Notes: a model not told the origin generated them from the sequence alone. DNA of 64,000 bases from Prochlorococcus sp. AG-402-G10 (GCA_003279445.1 QCHT01000001.1:1-64000); one strand, 5' to 3'. Positions 32,993 to 41,041 are shown, counted from the first letter of the stretch. Made by a program: numbers and translations.

Positions 32993-33160
32993 CTAGTCTT
33001 TTAAGTTGGCATAGTAAAAGAATTGAGATGCACCAAAGAATGCACCCAGGCCTGCTAGGGCTGCTCCTAAGTTAAGACCACCAGATGGTTTGATTAGGCC
33101 AATATCAGATGGGTGTGGAAGCTGTGTAGCAAAATCAATTAAATGAGTTAGATCAGGCAT
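32993..33160 (-). CDS. Pcb-linked small membrane protein, paralogue A
   Basis: 55 aa from ATG 33160 (a longer frame to 33199 has no similarity upstream). It starts MPDLTHLIDFATQLPHPSDI, then GLIKPSGG, followed by one span (LGAALAGLGAFFGASQFFYY). It is homologous to the products at 33309 and 34947. The conserved N-terminus is about 25 residues before a single helix with aromatic residues at its end. I do not recognise it as any known PSI, PSII or cyt b6f subunit. The location suggests a role with Pcb antennae. Confidence 0.8.
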   Translation of the reverse strand: MPDLTHLIDFATQLPHPSDIGLIKPSGGLNLGAALAGLGAFFGASQFFYYANLKD

Positions 33161-33308
33161 TGTTTTTCGGGTGTAGTTTTTGTCTATATATAATGACAAG
33201 TTTCCTTAAACCTTTCATCAAAGTCTAAAAAATTAAGGTAATAGATCTTGGAGGAAGGATGTGGAAAGAAAAAATGTGAGTTTTGAGATTAGTTAAAGTA
33301 ACTATCCT

Positions 33309-33503
33309 TTAATCTCTTTTGGCCCAAGGGTCAATCCTTCTTGAGTCATCTGAGTAGTAAAAGAATTGAGAAGCGCCAAAAAATGCACCTAAACCGCATA
33401 AAGCTGCCGTGAAATTGAAACCACCTGAAGGCTTTATTATTCCAATGTCAGTTGGGTGTGGTAGTTGAGTGGCGAAGTCAAGTAAATGAGTTGGATCAAT
33501 CAT
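33309..33503 (-). CDS. Pcb-linked small membrane protein, paralogue B
   Basis: 64 aa from ATG 33503; an upstream ATG at 33593 would add 30 unrelated residues. It starts MIDPTHLLDFATQLPHPTDI, then GIIKPSGG, and has a span GLGAFFGASQFFYY identical over 14 residues to paralogue A. It adds a charged tail (SRRIDPWAKRD). It is tandem with A (148 bases apart) and divergent from pcb copy 2. Function unknown. Confidence 0.8.
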   Translation of the reverse strand: MIDPTHLLDFATQLPHPTDIGIIKPSGGFNFTAALCGLGAFFGASQFFYYSDDSRRIDPWAKRD

Positions 33504-33617
33504 TGAATTGGAGGGATTTGAAGTTTTGTTTATAGATAACCCAGGTGGCCACTGAGCCAAGCCCGCGTATGCAGACTTTACATCAGCTTTCAAACCTCGA
33601 GTAAAAGTCTACTTACA

Positions 33618-33649
33618 TTGACAAACAAAATTAAGACCTTTAACTATTC
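33618..33649 (+). promoter_or_regulatory. Promoter with shared pcb element, copy 2
   Basis: TTGACA at 33618-33623, a 17-base spacer and TAACTA at 33641-33646 make a near-consensus sigma-70 promoter. The spacer end and -10 are part of the shared 17-mer (33633-33649). The ATG of pcb copy 2 is 68 bases downstream of the element. The -35 is clear only in this copy. Confidence 0.75.
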
Positions 33650-33716
33650 CGACCAAATTAATTGACCTCCATGTAGTGTTCATGGGGAATAGCGCCTTTT
33701 CGCTCAAAAAGAAATT

Positions 33717-34766
33717 ATGCAGACCTACGGAAACCCAGATGTCACCTACGGGTGGTGGGCTGGTAATTCTGGAGTCACCAACCGCTCAGGTAAATTCATT
33801 GCAGCTCATGCTGCTCATACAGGACTAATTGCCTTTGGGTGTGGTGCGGCCACTCTTGTAGAACTAGCAGGCTTTGACCCTTCCTTACCAATGGGTCATC
33901 AAAGTTCTCTTTTTCTTGCACATTTAGCATCTGTCGGTATTGGCTTTGATGCATCTGGAGTTTGGACTGGTGTTGGTGTTGCCAATATCGCGATACTTCA
34001 CTTAATTCTCTCAATGGTTTATGGCGCGGGAGGGCTTATGCATTCCGTGTTATTTGCAGGAGATATGCAAGATTCTGAAGTTCTTCAGGCTCAAAAGTTC
34101 AAACTTGAATGGGACAACCCAGATAACCAAACATTTATCTTGGGACACCATTTAATCTTTTTTGGTGTTGCCAATATTTGGTTCGTTGAATGGGCCAGAG
34201 TTCACGGTATCTATGACCCGGCTATAGAGGCTATACGTCAGGTTAATTACAACCTTGACCTTACTCAGATTTGGAATCATCAATTTGACTTCTTAGCTAT
34301 CGACAGCCTTGAGGATGTCATGGGTGGTCATGCTTTCTTAGCTTTCTTCCAAATTGGAGGTGGTGCATTCCATATTGCAACTAAGCAAATTGGAACTTAT
34401 ACCAAGTTTAAGGGTGCTGAATTGCTTTCAGCTGAGGCAATTCTTTCTTGGTCATTAGCTGGAATTGGCTGGATGGCATGTGTTGCTGCTTTCTGGGCTT
34501 CAACAAATACAACTGTTTATCCAGAGGCTTGGTATGGAGAAGTTCTTCAAATTAAGTTTGGTATTTCTCCTTACTGGATAGATACTGTGCCTGGTGGGAC
34601 TGCTTTCTTAGGACATACAACCAGAGCTGCTTTGGTAAATGTTCATTACTATCTTGGATTCTTCTTTATCCAAGGTCATCTATGGCATGCATTGCGCGCT
34701 ATGGGATTTGACTTTAAGAGATTGCTTAATAAGAGTGGTCCATTTGGAGCGCCTAGGACTCTTTAA
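33717..34766 (+). CDS. pcb: Pcb divinyl-chlorophyll a/b antenna protein, copy 2
   Basis: 349 aa with the same six-helix plan as copy 1 (QTYGNPDVTYGWWAGNSGVT at the start; conserved LGHHLIFFGVANIW and GHAFLAFFQIGGGAFHIATK). After the second helix pair it has a MQDSEVLQAQKFKLEWDN loop shared with copy 3, so copies 2 and 3 are similar there while copy 1 differs (LQGGPIGRVDKFK). Terminator hairpins follow at 34818 and 34867. Confidence 0.97.
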   Translation: MQTYGNPDVTYGWWAGNSGVTNRSGKFIAAHAAHTGLIAFGCGAATLVELAGFDPSLPMGHQSSLFLAHLASVGIGFDASGVWTGVGVANIAILHLILSMVYGAGGLMHSVLFAGDMQDSEVLQAQKFKLEWDNPDNQTFILGHHLIFFGVANIWFVEWARVHGIYDPAIEAIRQVNYNLDLTQIWNHQFDFLAIDSLEDVMGGHAFLAFFQIGGGAFHIATKQIGTYTKFKGAELLSAEAILSWSLAGIGWMACVAAFWASTNTTVYPEAWYGEVLQIKFGISPYWIDTVPGGTAFLGHTTRAALVNVHYYLGFFFIQGHLWHALRAMGFDFKRLLNKSGPFGAPRTL

Positions 34767-34817
34767 ATCACTATTCTTCTTTCCTCTTAAGGTTTGAGTG
34801 ATACTTTTTATTTGTAG

Positions 34818-34909
34818 AAAAAGGCCTCTATTTTTTAGAGGTCTTTTTTTATATAAGTAATGCTGACTAACAAAAAAGGCAGAGCTTTTAGCTCTGCCTT
34901 TTTTGTTAG
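34818..34909. terminator. Two hairpin terminators after pcb copy 2
   Basis: The first (34818-34848) pairs AAAAAGGCCTCTA with TAGAGGTCTTTTT, with one G-T pair and a T7 run. The second (34867-34909) is a perfect 20-bp stem (CTAACAAAAAAGGCAGAGCT) with a three-base loop. The second works in both directions and separates pcb copy 2 from the convergent antisense paralogue C. Confidence 0.88.
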
Positions 34910-34946
34910 AAAGATCTAAATATTCAAGCTAGGGTTGAAATTTATT

Positions 34947-35165
34947 TCAGGATCTACCTGATAATTTTTGTCTTTCCGTTCCTTCAAACTTTTCTGGATC
35001 GTTACAGTCTCTTGCATACCAATGGAATTGAGAGACTTGGATTATTGCAATAAATCCAAAGATTGTTGGTAGTAGTTGAAAGCCACCTGAGGGCTTTACT
35101 AAACCTAAATCTGAGGGGTGTGGTAGTTGCGTTGCGAAATCCAGCAAATGCGAGAAATCAATCAT
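34947..35165 (-). CDS. Pcb-linked small membrane protein, paralogue C
   Basis: 72 aa from ATG 35165 (TTG 35168 adds one residue). It starts MIDFSHLLDFATQLPHPSDL, then GLVKPSGG. The span (LLPTIFGFIAIIQVSQF) differs more than the N-terminus. The tail is longer and charged (RDCNDPEKFEGTERQKLSG). So the N-terminal 30 residues are the conserved part of the family. It is divergent from pcb copy 3. Confidence 0.8.
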   Translation of the reverse strand: MIDFSHLLDFATQLPHPSDLGLVKPSGGFQLLPTIFGFIAIIQVSQFHWYARDCNDPEKFEGTERQKLSGRS

Positions 35166-35634
35166 CAAGTCAAAGAAAGGATTATTGAGTATATAGCTTA
35201 GATCTAAGGAATTTTATCAATCATAGGATTTTTTGACATGACTGTTAATTTACAAAATCAAGGGAAAAATACTGTTCGCTTCCTTAATGCGTGATCCCTT
35301 TGGAATTGATCAATTAGTTTGAAGTGGAATATCACCTTAACTATCAAAATCTTTAATAGGTTCAGTTGCCGTCAATAGATTTGATTTGAATTTTATTTTC
35401 TAAGGCTTATGTCAGCTCCATTTGACTTCTTAATGTTTTTTTTTTAATCCAGTATTATTTAGTCCTTATTTCCCTTAATTCCAGAAAAATTTCTCTTTTT
35501 AGCTAATTAAAGCCTTGCACTGCAGTTGTTTTCGTTGTTTTGTTTAATTCTGCTGTCGGTGAGTTCTCTGGTGAAATAGCCCTTTGCACTAGTTTTTTTG
35601 TGCAGATTATGAAAAATTTCTTACTAAGTAAATA
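35166..35634. other. Intergenic region between paralogue C and pcb copy 3
   Basis: About 470 bases without a gene. AT-rich, with a T9 run near 35438. It carries the divergent promoters of paralogue C and pcb copy 3. I see no further repeat or hairpin here. Confidence 0.45.
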
Positions 35635-35651
35635 AAGACCTTTAACTATTC
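35635..35651 (+). promoter_or_regulatory. Shared pcb promoter element, copy 3
   Basis: An identical AAGACCTTTAACTATTC 17-mer, 63 bases before the ATG of pcb copy 3, the same distance as copy 1. A poor -35 (CTTACT at 35620) is present. Identity in copies whose flanks have diverged indicates selection. Confidence 0.7.
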
Positions 35652-35714
35652 TGCACATATCTATAGAGCACAGTGTAATCTGCATTGATATTTGCCTGTA
35701 TTGCTTAAAAAATT

Positions 35715-36800
35715 ATGCAGACCTATGGAAATCCAGACGTTACCTATGGATGGTGGGCGGCTAATTCTGTGGTTACCAACCGTTCTGGCCGATTTATTGC
35801 CTCTCATATAGGCCATACAGGCCTAATATGTTTCGCGGCTGGTGGTAGCACTCTTTGGGAATTAGCTCGCTATAACCCAGAGATACCTATGGGCCATCAG
35901 AGCTCTTTGTTCTTAGCTCATCTTGCTTCTATTGGAATTGGCTTTGATGAAGCTGGAGTATGGACAGGTGCTGGTGTAGCAACTATTGCAATTTTCCACC
36001 TTATCTTCTCTATGGTTTATGGAGGAGGAGGTCTTCTACATGGAGTTCTCTTCGACGAGAAGGTAGAAGATAGTGAGGTTTTGCAAGCTCAGAAATTCAA
36101 GCTTGAGTGGAATAACCCAGATAACCAAACTTTTATCCTTGGTCATCATTTGATCTTTATGGGGGTTGCATGTGCCTGGTTCGTTGAATGGGCCAGGATT
36201 CATGGGATTTATGATCCAGCTTTAGGTGCAGTTCGTCAGGTCAACTACAATCTTGACCTTTCTATGATCTGGCAAAGGCAATTTGATTTCATCACTATTG
36301 ACAGCCTTGAGGATGTTATGGGTGGTCACGCTTTCTTAGCTTTTGCAGAAATTACTGGTGGAGCATTTCACATTATTGCAGGATCTACTCCTTGGGAAGA
36401 TAAGAGACTTGGAGAATGGAGCAAATTCAAAGGTGCTGAGTTGCTTTCAGCTGAAGCAGTTCTTTCTTGGTCATTAGCTGGTATCGGTTGGATGGCAATA
36501 GTTGCAGCATTCTGGTGTGCATCAAATACAACTGTTTATCCTGAAGCTTGGTATGGCGAACCCTTGCAATTGAAGTTTGTTGTTTCTCCATTTTGGGTTG
36601 ATACTGGAGATCTTTCAGATGCAACCGCTTTCTGGGGTCATTCAACTAGAGCTGCTTTAACAAATGTCCACTACTATCTTGGATTTTTCTTCTTACAAGG
36701 TCACTTCTGGCATGCTTTAAGAGCCCTAGGATTTAATTTCAAGAGTATAACTGAATCAATTGGTAATGAGCGGCAGTCTACTTTTAGAATAGATGCTTAA
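35715..36800 (+). CDS. pcb: Pcb divinyl-chlorophyll a/b antenna protein, copy 3
   Basis: 361 aa, the longest of the three because of an insert near residue 220 (IAGSTPWEDKRLGEWSKFKG) between helices. Otherwise it has the same family motifs (QTYGNPDVTYGWWAANSVVT, LGHHLIFMGVACAWFVEWAR, GHAFLAFAEITGGAFHII). It is the copy nearest to flavodoxin. Linkage of pcb to isiB parallels isiA-isiB of freshwater cyanobacteria and suggests iron-stress regulation, but no Fur box was identified. Confidence 0.97.
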   Translation: MQTYGNPDVTYGWWAANSVVTNRSGRFIASHIGHTGLICFAAGGSTLWELARYNPEIPMGHQSSLFLAHLASIGIGFDEAGVWTGAGVATIAIFHLIFSMVYGGGGLLHGVLFDEKVEDSEVLQAQKFKLEWNNPDNQTFILGHHLIFMGVACAWFVEWARIHGIYDPALGAVRQVNYNLDLSMIWQRQFDFITIDSLEDVMGGHAFLAFAEITGGAFHIIAGSTPWEDKRLGEWSKFKGAELLSAEAVLSWSLAGIGWMAIVAAFWCASNTTVYPEAWYGEPLQLKFVVSPFWVDTGDLSDATAFWGHSTRAALTNVHYYLGFFFLQGHFWHALRALGFNFKSITESIGNERQSTFRIDA

Positions 36801-36837
36801 TTGATCTTTTTGATTAGATCAAAAATCTGTAAGAATC

Positions 36838-36874
36838 AACAAAAAAGTCTCGTCTTCGACGAGGCTTTTTTGTT
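36838..36874 (+). terminator. Terminator of pcb copy 3
   Basis: AACAAAAAAGTCTCGTC (36838-36854) pairs with GACGAGGCTTTTTTGTT (36858-36874) with one T-G pair and a three-base loop. A T6 run lies in the descending arm. It is about 40 bases after the pcb stop codon. Confidence 0.85.
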
Positions 36875-37038
36875 AGAAATCATTAAAACCTTAAAAATAA
36901 TCATTAGTTGTAGGGATATTCCTAATAAAAAAAATGATATTCATATAAGTAAAATAATATGCCTTGGTTGATAGTCTTTATTACATTTAATTTGAGGTTG
37001 CAGAATTAGTCTATTTGTTATTACTGGCATAAGTTCTT

Positions 37039-37182
37039 ATGACTTCAGAAGAGATCTTGACCGTTAGCAACTTGATTTCAGCTCATCCACCAGTAATAAT
37101 AGGAACGCTTTGCGTTTTTATGTATATAAGAGGAAGATTTTTAGTGGCTCAGAAGCATTCTGCTGAAAGATCATCTTTATAG
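37039..37182 (+). CDS. Single-span membrane mini-protein, 47 aa
   Basis: ATG 37039 to TAG 37180-37182. A polar start (TSEEILTVSNLISAH), one span (PPVIIGTLCVFMYI) and a basic tail (RGRFLVAQKHSAERSSL). It is followed after 35 bases by another membrane protein gene and then isiB, so it may be part of the same transcript. Not recognised. Confidence 0.6.
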   Translation: MTSEEILTVSNLISAHPPVIIGTLCVFMYIRGRFLVAQKHSAERSSL

Positions 37183-37217
37183 AAATAACTAACTTATTTT
37201 TTCTTTTATATTTTTAA

Positions 37218-37568
37218 ATGGAATTGTTCAAGTATTTCCTCTTCGGCATTGCTGGTTTAAGCGTGATTTTCTGGATATCGGTTATTGCCTTATGGCATAC
37301 CTACATGTTCCCTAGGTTTTTCAAGGAAGATTCTTCTCCTAAAATAGTTTCATATAAAAATGAATTCAAGCTAAAGGCTTCAGGTTTGTTTGATAGGGGT
37401 AAGTATTCAAATAAGTCATTTGTAATTGCTGACTTTACTCCTGTAGAGGCTGATTATAGTATCAATAGGCTATATACCTCTATGATTTTAAGCCTCGGGG
37501 TAATGTCTTTCATTATGGTCACTTACGGCTTGCATAGTGCCTTAGGACAATTCGTTTCTCCAGCATGA
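37218..37568 (+). CDS. Two-span membrane protein upstream of flavodoxin, 116 aa
   Basis: ATG 37218. It has an N-terminal span (YFLFGIAGLSVIFWISVIAL), a soluble loop of about 50 residues (with FFKEDSSPKIVSYKNEFKL) and a C-terminal span (SMILSLGVMSFIMVTYGL). Not recognised. It lies between the mini-protein at 37039 and isiB on the same strand, with 103 bases to isiB. Confidence 0.65.
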   Translation: MELFKYFLFGIAGLSVIFWISVIALWHTYMFPRFFKEDSSPKIVSYKNEFKLKASGLFDRGKYSNKSFVIADFTPVEADYSINRLYTSMILSLGVMSFIMVTYGLHSALGQFVSPA

Positions 37569-37671
37569 TGGTTAGTAACACTAGAAAGTATAAGATTGAA
37601 CTTCAGAAGGTGATTTAATTACTTCTTTTCTTCACGGAATGACCTAGGACATTAATGATTTACTAACTAAA

Positions 37672-38190
37672 ATGACAGTAGGGATTTATTTCGCAACGAC
37701 TACAGGAAAAACTGAAGACATTGCCGAAAGGATTCATGGATTACTTGAAAGTGCTGAAGATCCAAAAGACATTTCTGATGTTGATGATTTAGCTGAATTC
37801 TCTACCCATGATGGAATTATTTGTGGTATTCCAACCTGGAACACAGGCGCTGATTCAGAGAGATCCGGAACAGCATGGGACACTATTCTTGAAGAGATAG
37901 GAGAACTTAGTTTGTCTGGAAAGAAAGTTGCTATCTTTGGCTTAGGTGATTCTTCTACTTACACAGAGAATTACTGTGACGCAATGGAAGAACTGCACAG
38001 ATACTTTCAACAGGCTGGTGCTACTATGGTTGGCTATGTATCTACATCTAACTATACCTTCGATGAATCCAAGAGCGTAGTAGGCTCCTCTTTTTGTGGA
38101 CTTCCTTTAGATGAAGATAGTGAGTCTGATATGACTGATTCACGTATTTCTCAATGGGCTAACCAACTGAAGAGTGAAATGGGTTGTTAA
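37672..38190 (+). CDS. isiB: Flavodoxin (IsiB)
   Basis: 172-aa long-chain flavodoxin. The FMN phosphate loop is YFATTTGKTEDIAE (about residues 6-19), and the aromatic flavin-stacking segments are IPTWNTGADSERSG and GLGDSSTYTENYCDAM. It replaces ferredoxin in electron transfer from photosystem I when iron is scarce. ATG start. Proximity to the pcb cluster supports iron-stress linkage. A weak inverted repeat (TTGGGCT/AGCCCAA around 38205-38243) follows. Confidence 0.95.
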   Translation: MTVGIYFATTTGKTEDIAERIHGLLESAEDPKDISDVDDLAEFSTHDGIICGIPTWNTGADSERSGTAWDTILEEIGELSLSGKKVAIFGLGDSSTYTENYCDAMEELHRYFQQAGATMVGYVSTSNYTFDESKSVVGSSFCGLPLDEDSESDMTDSRISQWANQLKSEMGC

Positions 38191-38243
38191 ATATTAATTT
38201 TACGTTGGGCTAGATATAATAACTTTTTATAATCCAAGCCCAA

Positions 38244-38447
38244 TTAATCATCAAATTCAGGCTTTGGTTTTTTCTTGATTTTCCCTGTTAGTAGTTGATG
38301 AAGAGCATCTAAGGAGTTGTAAACCTCTTTTAGCTCGGTTTTTTCAGGAAGTAATCCATCTTCTGTAAGCATTTGATCCAAGTCTCTTAGCTCTTGGCGG
38401 ATATAACGGAGGTGAGAGCTGATCTCTTCTCTTTTACTTGTTGACAT
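38244..38447 (-). CDS. Small helical protein, 67 aa
   Basis: ATG at 38447. Predominantly helical and charged (REEISSHLRYIRQELRDLDQ, LKEVYNSLDALHQLLTG) with a basic/acidic tail (KIKKKPKPEFDD). Soluble, unknown family. Convergent with isiB. Confidence 0.65.
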   Translation of the reverse strand: MSTSKREEISSHLRYIRQELRDLDQMLTEDGLLPEKTELKEVYNSLDALHQLLTGKIKKKPKPEFDD

Positions 38448-38946
38448 TACTTGTTAGCATTAGTTTTTACTCATGTAAAAATATTAGTCCTATCTTACTA
38501 GCTTGCAATATAAGAATTTTATGAGTATGAAAATGCTGATGCTTCAACAAGATCTTAAATGGATCCCGCTTGAAGAAAATATTCACTAATCAGAACTAAA
38601 TACTACTAAAATAAATATCGTTAATGAAGATTTCTCTTCTTTTAGATACTAAAAAGTTTCCATATAACCAGACTTTACTTATTAGATAATCAACAAGTAA
38701 ATGGTCTAGACTCGAACAATGACCTAATCTCTATAAAGACTTTAAGCTAGTTTCCCTTTTCTATAATTTTATACTAAGTTTAACTTGAGGTAAAAAATTA
38801 AAAATAAAAGCACCCAATTTATTCTGAGAATAAGGATTTAGATAATTAAGGAAACCTTTAAATTCAATTCTCCGCAGGAGCCGCTTGGCTGATTTTTCGC
38901 GACAAATAAAAAATCTGGTTATATTCGTGGAAATAATTTGTATTAG
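38448..38946. other. 500-base AT-rich region
   Basis: No supported gene. A 22-residue frame (38521-38589, starts MSMKMLMLQQDLKWIPLEEN) exists but is too short to judge. A short inverted repeat GGAG/CTCC flanks GCA near 38871. Otherwise nothing is seen. Confidence 0.35.
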
Positions 38947-39129
38947 ATGATTAAGCAGATTGAATCTTCATTAGAACCTGAGTCTTTTAGCTCAACGCCT
39001 AGATCTAATCAGCAGTCTGTTTTTATAAGTAGTGCATTTGTCTTTCTTAACTTATTTATCATGTCATGCGTTGGAGTCTATTGGACAAACACAGCTGTCC
39101 ATCAATATCTTTCTGGTAGACCTTTATGA
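38947..39129 (+). CDS. Single-span membrane protein, 60 aa
   Basis: ATG 38947. A polar N-terminus (IKQIESSLEPESFSSTPRSN) precedes one helix (VFISSAFVFLNLFIMSCVGV) and an aromatic tail (YWTNTAVHQYLSGRPL). Layout resembles small thylakoid proteins. Not recognised. Confidence 0.6.
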   Translation: MIKQIESSLEPESFSSTPRSNQQSVFISSAFVFLNLFIMSCVGVYWTNTAVHQYLSGRPL

Positions 39130-39250
39130 TATCTTTCTTAAACCTCTTAATAAAGTTTTTGCATAAATGGTAACTGGATATATCTTTTTTGCGTTTACTT
39201 TTTCCATTAAGCGGGATAATTAGAAAACATGCCAGTCGTGACTTAAACCT

Positions 39251-39802
39251 ATGTCACCATATTTACTCCTTAGAAGACTTTTAGGATTTTCTTTAGTCTT
39301 ACTTCTTACAATTCTCCCTTGTAAGGTTGCTAATGCCGTATTAAATGTTGGAGACGAAGTCCCGAACTATGTACGTTCACAAATAACAGGTATTGACCTA
39401 CATGGACAAGATTTATCTAAGTCTTCAATTGCAGGCGCTACAGCAAGAGACTCTAATTTAAGCGACGTTGACTTGCATGGAACGGTTGTAACCCTAGCTG
39501 ATTTGAAAGGGTCGAATCTTAATGGGATTGATTTGACAGATACACTTTCCGATAGGGTGAATTTTCAGAAAACTGATTTAAGGAACGCTGTCTTAGTAAA
39601 TATGATCGCTTCAGGGAGTAGTTTTGCAGGTGCTCAGATAGAAGGAGCAGATTTTAGTTATGCAGTCTTAGATAGTGATGACCAGAAAAATCTTTGTGAA
39701 ATAGCTGGTGGAGTTAACCCTGTTACAGGAATTGAGACGAGAGTGAGTCTTGAATGTTCTGATAGGGGCGTAGGTTACAAGCCTGCAATGCCTGGAGATT
39801 AA
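39251..39802 (+). CDS. Secreted/lumenal pentapeptide-repeat protein
   Basis: 183 aa. A Sec-type signal peptide (basic LLLRRLLGFSLVLLLTILPC with cleavage likely after VANA) is followed by pentapeptide repeats (A/N-D/N-L-x-x pattern: IDLHGQDLSKSSIAGATA, SNLSDVDLHG, LKGSNLNGIDL, AQIEGADFSYAVL). It ends with a conserved-looking Cys pair (KNLCEIAGGVN, SLECSDRGVG). It resembles the plant thylakoid lumenal TL17-type proteins. Function unknown; location periplasm or thylakoid lumen. Confidence 0.85.
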   Translation: MSPYLLLRRLLGFSLVLLLTILPCKVANAVLNVGDEVPNYVRSQITGIDLHGQDLSKSSIAGATARDSNLSDVDLHGTVVTLADLKGSNLNGIDLTDTLSDRVNFQKTDLRNAVLVNMIASGSSFAGAQIEGADFSYAVLDSDDQKNLCEIAGGVNPVTGIETRVSLECSDRGVGYKPAMPGD

Positions 39803-39923
39803 GCTTAGCTTTTATTTTATTGAGATTGACTTCTCCTTTTAATATATTCATTGGAAGACATTACTGGTAATTATACTTCTCGAAGAGTGATAGTTAAATT
39901 GACCTCCTAATTTTAAGGAGTCA

Positions 39924-40118
39924 ATGAATAATTTGAAACCTTATACAGTCCGCTATCGATCATTCGATAATGGCAGACTTGAAAATTGCTTTTATGCAAG
40001 TGATTCCTTTGAAGCAAGAATGCTTGCTATGGAATTTAACAAATATATCCATGACCATCCAAACTGCATTGATTTAATTCGTTGTGAAGCAAAGCTTCTT
40101 GTCTCATCAAGAGTTTAA
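39924..40118 (+). CDS. Small hypothetical protein, 64 aa
   Basis: ATG 39924 with a purine-rich AAGGAG just upstream (39916-39921). The sequence (KPYTVRYRSFDNGRLENCFY, SFEARMLAMEFNKYIHDHPN) looks like a compact beta-beta-alpha fold. Small cyanobacterial orphan; no known domain. A long hairpin follows 27 bases after the stop. Confidence 0.65.
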   Translation: MNNLKPYTVRYRSFDNGRLENCFYASDSFEARMLAMEFNKYIHDHPNCIDLIRCEAKLLVSSRV

Positions 40119-40145
40119 AGTTTACAAGTTATTCGATTTTTTTAA

Positions 40146-40185
40146 TCACCTATGATGTGTAGTATTTTATACACATTATAGGTGA
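40146..40185. repeat. 16-bp inverted repeat (hairpin) without T-run
   Basis: TCACCTATGATGTGTA (40146-40161) pairs with TACACATTATAGGTGA (40170-40185), one G-T pair, loop of eight bases. No clear T-run follows, so it may be an RNA-processing or protective structure or a weak terminator of the gene at 39924. Confidence 0.65.
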
Positions 40186-40330
40186 TACTATAGATCATGC
40201 TTCTTCATATTATCGATCTAATTGATTCTCAATAGAATTGCTTAGGAATCATCTATTGTTATAAAATAGAATAAAAAAATTGCCTAATTTAAATTTTGTG
40301 CTTTGCTAGATATATTGTTAAACGTTCTAT

Positions 40331-40588
40331 ATGTCTAATTTTTGGCCAAAACGATCAAATCTCGAGAGTTTTTCAATAGAAAAGTTGGCTAAAAGTTATC
40401 GGGCTAAATTAAGAGTGGCCGAATATGATAGCAAAGAATCATTTATAAAAGAAAAGCTTTTAAAACAAATAGAAGTCTCGAAAATTGATCACCTGAAAGA
40501 CGTTCTGCCTCTTCAAGACAATATAATTAATTCCAATACTAATCATTGGGCTAACAGGGATTTTAATGAATACGACAATGAATCATAG
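40331..40588 (+). CDS. Hypothetical protein, 85 aa
   Basis: ATG 40331. A basic, helical N-terminal part (WPKRSNLESFSIEKLAKSYR, then SKESFIKEKLLKQIEVSKID) is followed by a polar C-terminus rich in Asn and Asp. No transmembrane segment. Orphan. Confidence 0.55.
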   Translation: MSNFWPKRSNLESFSIEKLAKSYRAKLRVAEYDSKESFIKEKLLKQIEVSKIDHLKDVLPLQDNIINSNTNHWANRDFNEYDNES

Positions 40589-40681
40589 ATTTATTAATTT
40601 TTTTAATTACACCATTGTAAAACACAAAATAGTATAATTTAGATTGATATTTAATCTGCAACTTGTAGCTCTTGCCCAATG

Positions 40682-41041
40682 TTAGATAAAATTTTGATTG
40701 CCTTCTTCTGTAATGGTATAAATACTTCCTTTTTTATCTAAGTAAAACAACTGCCCATTCAATCTAGATTTCCCAAATTTATTTAACCTTGCTTTATGAA
40801 TATTTGCCTTTTCTAAAATGTCTCCTTCTTTTTCCCACTCTTTTAGACTTATATTTTGATATGGGTTGCTGGTTAGATATTCAGCATAGCGCTCAAATAT
40901 TCTTTGATTAGTATGAGCACGACTTGTTAGTTTTTGTCGGAATCTAGCCATTGAATATGATGAAGTATTCTTTTTAAAAGCTTTATATATTAAATAGATA
41001 AATAGAATTGAAATTGCGATGGTTAAAATTAACATCAACAT
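40682..41041 (-). CDS. Membrane-anchored hypothetical protein, 119 aa
   Basis: ATG at 41041. An N-terminal helix (LMLILTIAISILFIYLIYKA) anchors a basic cytosolic domain (FRQKLTSRAHTNQRIFERYA, FYLDKKGSIYTITEEGNQNF). No known family. A small membrane gene (41068) lies 26 bases upstream on the same strand, possibly the same transcript. Confidence 0.6.
   Translation of the reverse strand: MLMLILTIAISILFIYLIYKAFKKNTSSYSMARFRQKLTSRAHTNQRIFERYAEYLTSNPYQNISLKEWEKEGDILEKANIHKARLNKFGKSRLNGQLFYLDKKGSIYTITEEGNQNFI

Noticed and set aside
35503-35685. 60-aa frame on the - strand before pcb copy 3
   Set aside because: It covers the conserved pcb promoter element and has no helix or motif; treated as non-coding.
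37630-37671. Fur box upstream of isiB
   Set aside because: I looked for a 19-bp GATAATGATAATCATTATC-like site and found only general AT-richness.
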